In this document: piece after piece, positions 1 to 6,415 of the stretch | Numbering within the stretch: the stretch's first letter is position 1 | Layout: the number at the start of each line of letters is the position of its first letter | NCBI GenBank assembly: GCA_001314865.1 | Contig: LJZR01000034.1 | Span: 1 to 43,206 of the forward strand | Direction: 5' to 3' | DNA: 43,206 bases | Origin: Phormidesmis priestleyi Ana | GTDB lineage: Bacteria; Cyanobacteriota; Cyanobacteriia; Phormidesmidales; Phormidesmidaceae | Translations under genes and position numbers: made by a program | Notes under the pieces: generated by a model | The model's input: the letters and a program-made list of their open reading frames with translations, nothing else | The model's database searches: none | Told to the model about the DNA's origin: nothing

Positions 1-90
1 TGAGGTTGTTCAGCAGTACATTGAACAGCATGCAAGGCCGCATTAGAGGCAAGCTGCGGACTAAAAGTCCGGGGCTTCAGACCCACCCCA
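1..90 (+). mobile_element. Possible right end of an IS200/IS605-type tnpB element
   Basis: Reading from base 2, an open frame EVVQQYIEQHARPH ends at a TAG at 44-46. This resembles the tail that follows the final RuvC motif of TnpB proteins. It is followed by a subterminal hairpin, CGGAC (57-61), loop taaaa, GTCCG (67-71), as expected for the right end of this IS class, where the guide (omega) RNA scaffold also lies. The downstream reading frame of an FGE-type gene starts abruptly at about base 97, so the element border is probably near 90. A tnpB 5' part lies at the opposite edge of the window, but the about 80 codons between the two parts are absent, so identity of the elements cannot be shown here. 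The match is by short motif only. Confidence 0.33.
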
Positions 91-96
91 GAATGG

Positions 97-341
97 TGAA
101 TTGCGATGGCAATGTGTGGGAGTGGTGCCAGGATCACTATGGCAGCTACAGTCAAACCCCGACCGACGGCAGTGCTTTCGTGACTGATGATGAAGAGGCT
201 AGACGTGTCCTCCGTGGCGGTTCTTGGTTCAGCGATCCGGCTTTTTGCCGCTCCGCTTGCCGCGTCGGCCATTCGCCCGGTTCCCGCGACGACGATGCTG
301 GTTTTCGAGTGAGTTGTAGTGCGCCCAGGACTCTTGCGTAG
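97..341 (+). pseudogene. Truncated formylglycine-generating-enzyme (SUMF1/FGE-sulfatase) domain, C-terminal fragment
   Basis: The translated stretch carries the hallmark motifs of the FGE-sulfatase/SUMF1 C-terminal half: GNVWEWCQD, then RVLRGGSW, then a CRSACR...DDDAGFRV ending, and a TAG at 339-341. In full-length relatives about 150-250 residues precede GNVWEW (usually as a LYDMHGNVWEW motif); here the sequence upstream of DGNVWEW is unrelated and looks like an IS end. The open frame continues to the left but without family similarity. In cyanobacteria such domains are often fused to STAND/CHAT/kinase signalling proteins, so the parent may have been a signalling protein. The fragment is most likely non-functional, disrupted by the adjacent element. 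Confidence 0.7.
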
Positions 342-405
342 CGCTTTTCCCTGCTTGCCCTCTTGTGCTTTGCTCTCTTGTTTCTATCTGTTAAGTCCTT
401 GGCAG

Positions 406-435
406 TGGTGATAACGTGTAATCACGTTATCACCA
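406..435. other. Perfect 13-bp inverted repeat hairpin
   Basis: TGGTGATAACGTG (406-418) and CACGTTATCACCA (423-435) are exact reverse complements separated by TAAT. It lies 65 bp after the FGE fragment and has no following T-run, so it is not a typical intrinsic terminator; an operator, or a cruciform-type site, is possible. The rest of 342-528 shows no gene I can support. Confidence 0.6.
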
Positions 436-528
436 TATTGAAAGAGGTAGACGAGCAAAGTCCCTAATTAATCATGATTGAGTCGATTGCGTAAAAGACT
501 GTTGTGTTGCCGCAATGCTGCTACCGTT

Positions 529-592
529 AGTTCGTGTGTAAATACTCATTTTATGTAGACAGTGAAGTAAAAATATAATTTACACACGAACT
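529..592. repeat. Palindromic element, copy 1 (64 bp, 15-bp perfect inverted ends)
   Basis: The arm AGTTCGTGTGTAAAT at 529-543 is repeated in exact inverse orientation at 578-592, with an AT-rich 34-bp spacer between. Two other copies with the same core arm but different spacers occur at 25771-25826 and 42043-42116. Copies 1 and 2 also share similar sequence for about 130 bp to the right, including the tail of a small gene read on the minus strand, so this copy seems to have travelled with that gene fragment. Confidence 0.8.
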
Positions 593-750
593 GATTCTGA
601 CTTCCCAACTGCCTGCCTATCTGCGGCGATCAGCGTAAGGGGTTCACTTTCAGGCACAACGATGTCATGGGCCATATCCTGATGACTCAGCACTCTCAAA
701 TGTCTGGCAATCTCAACCGGCACACCGCACGCTTGGCCCCAAAACTGCAC
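580..750 (-). pseudogene. Short 3' fragment of the T4SS-operon terminal gene (copy of 25878-26258)
   Basis: Read on the minus strand, the frame contains QACGVPVEIARHLRVLS followed by HQDMAHDIVV, nearly the same as the C-terminus of the 126-residue protein at 25878-26258. The frame then runs on with 21 unrelated codons and stops inside the palindromic element (…SVRV stop at 580-582). The N-terminal export segment is missing; a stop lies a few codons upstream of the GTG at 748-750. It is interpreted as a truncated duplicate; a 56-residue product from the GTG is possible but unsupported. Confidence 0.6.
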
Positions 751-871
751 CTCAGTCAAGTGACAAACGTTATATTGAAAATGATGTAAAAGAAGAAACT
801 GAGTACGAGCGACTAACTATGCTCGCTAGCCGCTAGACTCTTTATACCCAACTAAGTTGCATATCACGGCC

Positions 872-1174
872 ATGTATATAGAAACCGAACTAGATAGCGA
901 CAGCACCGAAAAGCTCAAACGAATCCAACAGCAGACTAATCAAGACGTCGCTCAGATAATTGGTCATGCTCTTACGCTATACGACCAGCAGTTGCAACCA
1001 TCAAGCCATTCAGAAGAAACTGAAACTCAATCTCCTAAAAAGTCTCCTTTAGAGATTCTTCAGGAGGCAGGGCTGGTTGGCTACATTAAAGACGGTGATC
1101 CTAAACTATCTACTAATTACAAAACTTTGGTTCATCAAGAAATAGAAGAGCGCCACGAAAGAGAGCGGCAATGA
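872..1174 (+). CDS. VapB-like antitoxin of a PIN-toxin module
   Basis: This 100-residue protein is predicted to bind and neutralise the PIN-domain nuclease encoded next, and probably to autoregulate the pair. Its first 40 residues (MYIETELDSDSTEKLKRIQQ, then a helix VAQIIGHALTLYDQQL) look like a ribbon-helix-helix DNA-binding domain. A charged linker follows, and then a C-terminal segment SPLEILQEAGLVGYI with a helix rich in Glu/Arg/His, as expected for the toxin-wrapping tail. I chose ATG 872 over an upstream in-frame TTG (857) because the strand-forming MYIETEL fits the RHH start. The stop overlaps the next start as ATGA, which indicates translational coupling. The family assignment rests on gene order and fold pattern, not on a specific antitoxin motif. 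Confidence 0.7.
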   Translation: MYIETELDSDSTEKLKRIQQQTNQDVAQIIGHALTLYDQQLQPSSHSEETETQSPKKSPLEILQEAGLVGYIKDGDPKLSTNYKTLVHQEIEERHERERQ

Positions 1175-1593
1175 TTATCACCGATACAGGCGCATTTGTG
1201 GCAATTATTAACAGTCGAGACGAATATCATTCTTTCGCACAATCAGCTTTTGCCATCAAATCAGAACCGCTCATTACAACTTATCCAGTCATCTCTGAAA
1301 CCTGTCACCTGCTAAAACGCGCAGTAGGTTTAGACGCTGAGCAGCTTTTTCTACAAACTCTTGTCACAGGTGTCGCCGAGATATTTCAGCTTCAGACTTC
1401 GCATCTACTACGTATGACAGAACTAATGAGAAAATATGCAGACTTACCAATGGATCTTGCAGATGCTTCTCTAGTGCTACTTGCTGAAGAACTCAAGGAC
1501 GGTCGCATCCTCACCGTCGATAGACGAGATTTCAGTGTCTACCGCTGGAACAATACTCAACCTTTCCAAAACCTTCTTTTTTCTGATTACTAA
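1171..1593 (+). CDS. vapC: PIN-domain ribonuclease, VapC-like toxin
   Basis: The 140-residue product has the full length of a single PIN domain. The conserved acidic residues expected to bind the metal are visible: D5 in MIITDTGAF, E43 in ISETCHLL, D95/D98 in MDLADAS and D117 in TVDRRDF. PIN toxins of the VapC type cleave specific RNAs (initiator tRNA, other tRNAs or rRNA loops) and arrest growth when the labile antitoxin is lost; the exact target cannot be read from sequence. It overlaps the antitoxin gene by 4 bp. The pair sits between two truncated copies (580-750 and 1748-1966) of a T4SS-linked gene, consistent with a maintenance module carried on a mobile element. The frame is intact and all key residues are present. 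Confidence 0.85.
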   Translation: MIITDTGAFVAIINSRDEYHSFAQSAFAIKSEPLITTYPVISETCHLLKRAVGLDAEQLFLQTLVTGVAEIFQLQTSHLLRMTELMRKYADLPMDLADASLVLLAEELKDGRILTVDRRDFSVYRWNNTQPFQNLLFSDY

Positions 1594-1747
1594 AAATTGA
1601 AGGCAGTAGCATCGGTTCAAACGCGCTGAGTCTTTCTGTCAAAGATATGAAAACTCAGCACTTTTTGAATAAAAGGTTTATTCAAAGCTTCATTCTCAGT
1701 GAGCTACCAGACTATCGTCTCAGCAAGTTTCAGCAAGCCCTAAGGAC

Positions 1748-1966
1748 TCACCTGCTAGGCACAACGATGTCATGTGCCATATCCTTGTGACTCAGCACTC
1801 TCAGGTGTCTGGCAATGCCAACCGGCACACTGCACGCTTGGACTAAATCAACCGCACTCATCGCTGAAGGTGCTTTGCAGAGGAGTTTTGTGGTGCCGTT
1901 TTCTTCCTTCGCGATCGCCTCCGCCCCATGAATCCTGTCTAGCTCATGAGCACATCCTCTGTAGCC
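1748..1966 (-). pseudogene. Longer 3' fragment of the T4SS-operon terminal gene
   Basis: On the minus strand the 72-codon stretch from GYRG to a TGA at 1748-1750 matches the last two thirds of the 126-residue protein at 25878-26258 almost residue for residue, for example AEAIAKEENGTTKLLCKA and ARHLRVLSHKDMAHDIVV. The frame is closed immediately upstream (TAA just before GYRG), so the export signal present in the full gene is missing. It is in the same orientation as the shorter fragment at 580-750. The preserved reading frame over the matching part suggests recent truncation. Confidence 0.75.
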
Positions 1967-2121
1967 TTAGAAGTGCAGAATCCTAACCGCTTCCTAACAC
2001 ATTCCTGCATAGGGAATCATGTTCCTTAGCAGTATGCGTCAATATGAGGATGTCTGGAAAACGAATGTGAAACACGTTGTTTCATGCGTTTTCACAGCTA
2101 TTCATCTACCACTTTATTTCG

Positions 2122-2394
2122 ATGGCTCATCATACTGATCAAGAGAAGAAAGAACGTTGTTCCTGTCATAGTATCTGCGCCTGCTGTGGCAAAAGCTGTA
2201 CCAATCAAGACAAACAAGAAGATAGACCATCGAAGCAATCTGCCTCAAAGCAAGATCTTCCTATAATTCTTCTCTTGGCAACGGTTCTATTTACCTTCTT
2301 TACAAGTACTCACATATCAGAAAGTAATTTAGATACATCTGCTGAAACGTACAATGACACTATTACTGAATCGGTTGTTTTCACGACCCGATAG
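2122..2394 (+). CDS. Small Cys-rich single-pass membrane protein, hypothetical
   Basis: A possible 90-residue protein. The N-terminal part is hydrophilic and has a striking cysteine cluster, CSCHSICACCGKSC (six Cys in 14 residues, positions about 13-26), with a possible metal-binding or disulfide role. One hydrophobic stretch at about 47-60 (LPIILLLATVLFTFF) could span the membrane, leaving a short C-terminal tail. I place the start at ATG 2122; an in-frame upstream start exists at 2077. No convincing ribosome binding site is visible, and a second overlapping frame is open over 2084-2266, so coding status is uncertain. I do not recognise a family. Confidence 0.35.
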   Translation: MAHHTDQEKKERCSCHSICACCGKSCTNQDKQEDRPSKQSASKQDLPIILLLATVLFTFFTSTHISESNLDTSAETYNDTITESVVFTTR

Positions 2395-2719
2395 GTTCCT
2401 TAAAACAACTGAGCCTGTCAGCATATTATCGGAAGTTATGGCCTTTAGTCTGTGAAGCAAGTAATCTCCCTCATTGTTCTTACGCTTCAGGTTTGTTAGC
2501 ATGTGTTCTCAGTCACAGCAATTTCAAGTTCCAGACTCTGGACGCCAGACATCCTTTGTTTTTTATTGTCATCACGTCATAGGCAGACCTGGAAATCCAT
2601 CAACCTCGTTCTCAATAACCAGAAAACCATGTCTGTAAATTGGAATTAGAAATTGCTGTCTCAGTCAGCTCAGTTTGTAAAAGATTTATTTACCTGAAAT
2701 AATTTATTCGTCTAAATTA
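2395..2719 (+). promoter_or_regulatory. Intergenic region with candidate promoter for the 2720 gene
   Basis: This 325-bp stretch shows no supported gene. A candidate promoter lies just upstream of the next gene: TTGTAA at 2675-2680, a 17-bp spacer, and AATAAT at 2698-2703, which is 16 bp before the ATG. The immediate upstream region is very AT-rich. No clear Shine-Dalgarno sequence is visible. Confidence 0.3.
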
Positions 2720-3361
2720 ATGAAACAAAATCTGTTAGTGCAAATTGCCTGTTCCGCCGCCGTGGTAGTTGTTACTCCCCCTGCTGTAGCCAATGTACTA
2801 TCCGAGTCGGCAAGCCAAAGCTCAGTAAGCTTTCACGCTAGCCCCACTGTGGAAATAGCAAATTCAGAGTTAGCTGAGTCGGCATCTGACTATCCAGTGA
2901 TTGGCGATCACGATTGGCGTACTTCCGCAAATATTCCGTATTCTCAACCTGTTGTTATTAGTGATCCCTTTGACGGTGATTATCTGGCAGTGATTGACCA
3001 TAACTTTTCAGGAAATACCTTTTTATGGGGCGTCAAGTCAGGCATTGTCACCAACTGGAGCGAACGCTACATCCGTGTGTACGCCTATATTGAAGAACAT
3101 TGTCCAACGCTTTTCTGTGCGAACAATCGCACCGCACAAGAAGCCACTTCTCTAGAAATTAAAGTCGGTGATGACGTTCATCGTTTAACGAGTACTAATG
3201 GTAACTTTGAAGTCACACCCGAGCTGGCAAGGTCTTTAGCAGCAGCGCCCCCCGGTAAAGCTTTGACTCGGATTCACTTTGAAGGTTCTGGGGAACCTCA
3301 CACAAACGAAATTGGGGCAGAAACAACGGCAGCTTGGAGAGTTGTTTACGCCACACAGTAG
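2720..3361 (+). CDS. Exported protein of unknown function
   Basis: The 213-residue product begins with a clear Sec-type signal peptide (MKQNLLVQIACSAAVVVVTPPAVA, likely cut after PAVA or a few residues later). The mature part is rich in beta-strand-forming sequence, with one closely spaced Cys pair (HCPTLFC, residues about 132-138), and a C-terminal stretch ending AAWRVVYATQ. The pattern suggests a compact periplasmic or secreted beta-sandwich. I recognise no catalytic motif. It is followed by a strong intrinsic terminator at 3411-3448, so it is transcribed separately from the lysin-like genes downstream. A role as an inhibitor or immunity protein for those enzymes is conceivable only from position and export signal. 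Confidence 0.7.
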   Translation: MKQNLLVQIACSAAVVVVTPPAVANVLSESASQSSVSFHASPTVEIANSELAESASDYPVIGDHDWRTSANIPYSQPVVISDPFDGDYLAVIDHNFSGNTFLWGVKSGIVTNWSERYIRVYAYIEEHCPTLFCANNRTAQEATSLEIKVGDDVHRLTSTNGNFEVTPELARSLAAAPPGKALTRIHFEGSGEPHTNEIGAETTAAWRVVYATQ

Positions 3362-3410
3362 TGCAAAGGCGATGAATTAAGTGCAATCGGACAAAATTCG
3401 CTTTCTCTGA

Positions 3411-3448
3411 CCATCTGATGTGCAGCCATCAGATGGTTTTTGTTTTTT
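3411..3448 (+). terminator. Intrinsic terminator after the exported protein gene
   Basis: CCATCTGATG (3411-3420), loop tgcagc, CATCAGATGG (3427-3436), followed directly by TTTTTGTTTTTT. A perfect 10-bp stem with a U-tract, so a textbook Rho-independent terminator for the plus strand. Confidence 0.9.
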
Positions 3449-3488
3449 ACGCTTGTTCAAACCTATTTCCTATGCCGTTCCTTTTCTC

Positions 3489-3599
3489 TTCCTGATTCTG
3501 GATTATAAACTCACATAGCTTCAAGTCAATATAAACATGTGCTGAGAAACGTCATTTTTCTCTATTTCGATTTTGACTTTATCCAAACTGGAAGAGACT
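3489..3599 (+). repeat. Duplicated 5' leader, copy 1 (pairs with 6305-6415)
   Basis: The 111 bp before the GH19-lysin start are closely similar to the 111 bp before its paralogue at 6416, including AAGTCAATATAAACA, TGCTGAGAAACGTCATTTTT and CTGGAAGAGACTATG. GGAAGAG five bases before the ATG is a plausible ribosome binding site and decides the start in both genes. Conservation of the whole leader implies both genes share promoter and regulation. Weaker similarity extends left to the preceding terminator. Confidence 0.75.
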
Positions 3600-6119
3600 A
3601 TGTTTAACCTTGATCCAGACACTTCTGACCTTTCGCTGAACCAGCCTCGGGAATCGTGCTTATCTTCAGCTTCATCCGATCCGGCGAGTTTGATAGGAGG
3701 CACATTAACGCCTCAGAATTCGGCCAGCGTCGGATTTTCGGCTCCTAGCGTTGACCCATTTCAGGCTGCTTCTATCGAAGACTATTTACTCAATCCAAGC
3801 ATCGCTTATGATTTAGGTGAACCAACTACTCTAGGAACTTATGATATCCAGACTACAGTCGTTTCAAACATACTGTCAGATACGGTAGATGCAGCTCAAG
3901 ATCTATTGTTGAACTGGGCAGGCTCGGCTGAGTTTGCGGAGCAGTTAGCCATAACTTTTGACCAGGCTGCTAGTTACGAAGCGGCTGCGGCGGTTATTCA
4001 ACAGATTGCCGAAGGTGATTTGAATGAGATGGTTTCTATTCAAATAGGCTCTGATGAAATGCTAGGCATCGCCTTGGGAAGTTATGACAGTGTGACTAAT
4101 ACTGTTTTCCTTGCGGATGATTTATTTGCTGAGAGCAGTGATATGTCTACTGTGGCCACTAGCGTATTGCTAGAAGAGTTGGGGCATTTTGTCGATAAGC
4201 AAATCGGCGATCAAGATTCTACTGGAGATGAAGGGGCCATTTTTTCGGCCTATGCGCAAGGCATTGATCTCTCTAATGAGATGCTAACAGCTTTGAAGGC
4301 AGAAGACGACTTCATGAGTATTTCGCTAGATGGGCAAAGTTATCTTGTTGAGCAGTCGCAGGTGGCAATGACTGAGCTAAACGGCACACTGTACCAGACT
4401 CATCGCGGCACAAACAACAATATGTACATTCGTGCTAGCACGAACGGTCGGGACTGGAGCGGCTGGCAAAAGATTGGGAATGACGGCTGGCAAACCCATA
4501 ATGCCCCTGAAATTGAGGCCTTTGACGGTAAGCTTTACATCAGCCACCGAGGACTTGGTGACCAAATTTTTGTGGGAAGAATCGATCCAAGTGAGATTGA
4601 TGGGTCGGGTAATGTCTCAGTCCAAGGCAATCGCCATGTTGACGGCACTACATCAGATGCAGTTGCCCTAAAGGCGCATGGTGATCAGCTATATGCTTTT
4701 GTACGTGGGACGAATAACGAAATCTATGTCAAAACCATTGGTGCTTCGGCTCCGGGCAGTGATTGGGTTAATGACATTGGTGGATGGCAGCATTTAGATA
4801 CACCGACGGGAAGTACGTCTACGCCTGATGCGATTGCGGTTGAAAGCCACACAGATCTCGCGGGGCGACAGCAACTCTATGTTGCCCATCGCAGCGAACG
4901 CGGTGATATGTACATAGGAGAGTTTAACCCGCAGGGCAGCTTTCAGGGCTGGACAAAGCTTAACGGTAGCACCCAAAAAGGCATGGCCCTAGCCTCTGCT
5001 AACGGACAGCTCTATATCACCCATACAGGAGGAGATGGCACCATTTACAGCGGTGTTTATCAAGGTGGAAATCACGTTAGCTGGCAGAAACAGGCACGAA
5101 CCACCACTTCTGAAGTTTCACTAGAAGCCTTTGGCAACAAAGTGATTGAAACGCACCACAGTGCATCGGGGCAAATTTATACGTTTTCTACTAATGCGGA
5201 TGGCAATGTCACCAGCGGAGCATGGACACGTGAGCACTACGATCAAAATGCCATCACGCCCAACGATTTTGATCCATCTACAATGACTCCAGAGCCCGAT
5301 GTTACAGGCTCAGTGATTCAAATGGGAGGCCCACTCAATATTCGATCAGGCCCCGGCACCGGTTACAGCGATGTTGGCGATGCTCCATCTGGTGCATCTT
5401 ATCGATTTGACGGATGGACGAACGGCCATAGCTATACAAAGTTAGATGGAGGTAGATCTGATGTGTGGTACCGCATTGAAGGTAGCGACCACTGGGTTGC
5501 AGGCGATTATATTGAAGGTATAGATACAAACCAACTAGACTACATAAGTCCCAGCAATAGCTCATCGTCACTGTCTGCTAAGCTTCCTGATTTGATTGGA
5601 ATTGTTTCTCAGAATGCTCCAACAACAGCTTTGACAGGTAATCATATTTTTAGGATTGCTGAGCGAGCATTTTCTGCCGGACTTTCACTAGCACAAACCG
5701 CCTATGTTTTAGCAACCGCGCAGCATGAGTCTGGCATGGGTTATTGGATGGAGGAGATTGCTAGTGGTAGTGCCTATGAAGGACGCTCTGATCTTGGTAA
5801 TACGCAACCGGGTGACGGTGTACGATTTAAAGGAAGAGGATACGTTCAAATCACAGGGCGTACCAATTATCAAAAGTATTCAAGCATCTTAGGATTCGAT
5901 CTGACAGGCAATCCGGAGCTAGTAGAAAACCCTGAAATAGCAGTGCAAATTCTAATTGATGGTATGCAATATGGACGATTCACAGGTGTGGGGCTAAGCC
6001 GTTATATCAACGATCATAAAACAGATTTTTACAATGCTAGAAGAATCGTCAACGGAACAGACAGAGCTAATGCCATTGCCGATATTGCGTATAAATATCT
6101 GAACGTTTTGAAGGCATAA
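3600..6119 (+). CDS. Modular lectin-SH3b lysin with C-terminal GH19-type glycoside hydrolase
   Basis: The 839-residue protein is predicted to bind glycans and cut peptidoglycan or chitin-like polymers. Residues about 1-255 form an N-terminal region without a Sec signal that contains LLEELGHFVD (about 191-200) and DEGAIFSAY, a segment recurrent in large cyanobacterial secreted proteins and resembling, but not matching, zinc-protease motifs. Residues about 258-548 hold six repeats of the type LYxxHRGxxxxxIY, like six-bladed fucose-lectin propellers. Residues about 569-643 are a bacterial SH3 domain (LNIRSGPGTGY, VWYRIEG). Residues about 661-839 resemble GH19 endolysins/chitinases: QHESG with probable catalytic E710, YEGRSDLGN, and GRGYVQITGRTNY. 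ATG 3600 is preceded by GGAAGAG; an upstream in-frame TTG is rejected. It is a paralogue of the next gene, identical in plan up to about codon 647 and then unrelated. Confidence 0.85.
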   Translation: MFNLDPDTSDLSLNQPRESCLSSASSDPASLIGGTLTPQNSASVGFSAPSVDPFQAASIEDYLLNPSIAYDLGEPTTLGTYDIQTTVVSNILSDTVDAAQDLLLNWAGSAEFAEQLAITFDQAASYEAAAAVIQQIAEGDLNEMVSIQIGSDEMLGIALGSYDSVTNTVFLADDLFAESSDMSTVATSVLLEELGHFVDKQIGDQDSTGDEGAIFSAYAQGIDLSNEMLTALKAEDDFMSISLDGQSYLVEQSQVAMTELNGTLYQTHRGTNNNMYIRASTNGRDWSGWQKIGNDGWQTHNAPEIEAFDGKLYISHRGLGDQIFVGRIDPSEIDGSGNVSVQGNRHVDGTTSDAVALKAHGDQLYAFVRGTNNEIYVKTIGASAPGSDWVNDIGGWQHLDTPTGSTSTPDAIAVESHTDLAGRQQLYVAHRSERGDMYIGEFNPQGSFQGWTKLNGSTQKGMALASANGQLYITHTGGDGTIYSGVYQGGNHVSWQKQARTTTSEVSLEAFGNKVIETHHSASGQIYTFSTNADGNVTSGAWTREHYDQNAITPNDFDPSTMTPEPDVTGSVIQMGGPLNIRSGPGTGYSDVGDAPSGASYRFDGWTNGHSYTKLDGGRSDVWYRIEGSDHWVAGDYIEGIDTNQLDYISPSNSSSSLSAKLPDLIGIVSQNAPTTALTGNHIFRIAERAFSAGLSLAQTAYVLATAQHESGMGYWMEEIASGSAYEGRSDLGNTQPGDGVRFKGRGYVQITGRTNYQKYSSILGFDLTGNPELVENPEIAVQILIDGMQYGRFTGVGLSRYINDHKTDFYNARRIVNGTDRANAIADIAYKYLNVLKA

Positions 6120-6226
6120 GTCACTTATCTTCAAAGTAGTATTAACACACAAAACCAGCATAGAAAGCCTCTTGATTACGCCCCGCAACAGCGTAAAGGC
6201 AATAGATGAACAAGAGCTTTCTTCAG

Positions 6227-6260
6227 CCACCTGGGGTTCATAGCTCAGGTGGTTTTTATT
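6227..6260 (+). terminator. Intrinsic terminator between the paired lysin genes
   Basis: CCACCTG (6227-6233) pairs with CAGGTGG (6246-6252), followed by TTTTTATTT. The layout, and the sequence CAGRTGGTTTTT, parallel the terminator before the first lysin gene at 3411-3448, suggesting that the duplicated unit ran from terminator to terminator. Confidence 0.75.
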
Positions 6261-6304
6261 TGTGATACTTTTTCAATTCTGTTTCCTTAGTCGTTCCATA
6301 ATCC

Positions 6305-6415
6305 TTCCTGATTTTGGAACATAAACCTATCTGGCCTCAAGTCAATATAAACACATGCTGAGAAACGTCATTTTTCTCTCGTGCAATTTCACCTTTATCC
6401 TAACTGGAAGAGACT
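6305..6415 (+). repeat. Duplicated 5' leader, copy 2 (pairs with 3489-3599)
   Basis: Same length and closely similar sequence to the leader of the GH19 paralogue, including GTCAATATAAACA, GAGAAACGTCATTTTTCTC and the ribosome-binding GGAAGAGACTATG. It marks the left part of the tandem duplication. Confidence 0.75.

Noticed and set aside
529..592. Palindromic copies considered as integron attC or Xer/dif sites
   Set aside because: Spacers of 28-42 bp and arms do not match the attC consensus or the 28-bp dif layout; no integron integrase is present.
1665..1685. Small AT palindrome TTGAATAAA/TTTATTCAA after vapC
   Set aside because: Nine AT-rich pairs with a 3-base loop and no T-run; too weak to call a terminator or site.
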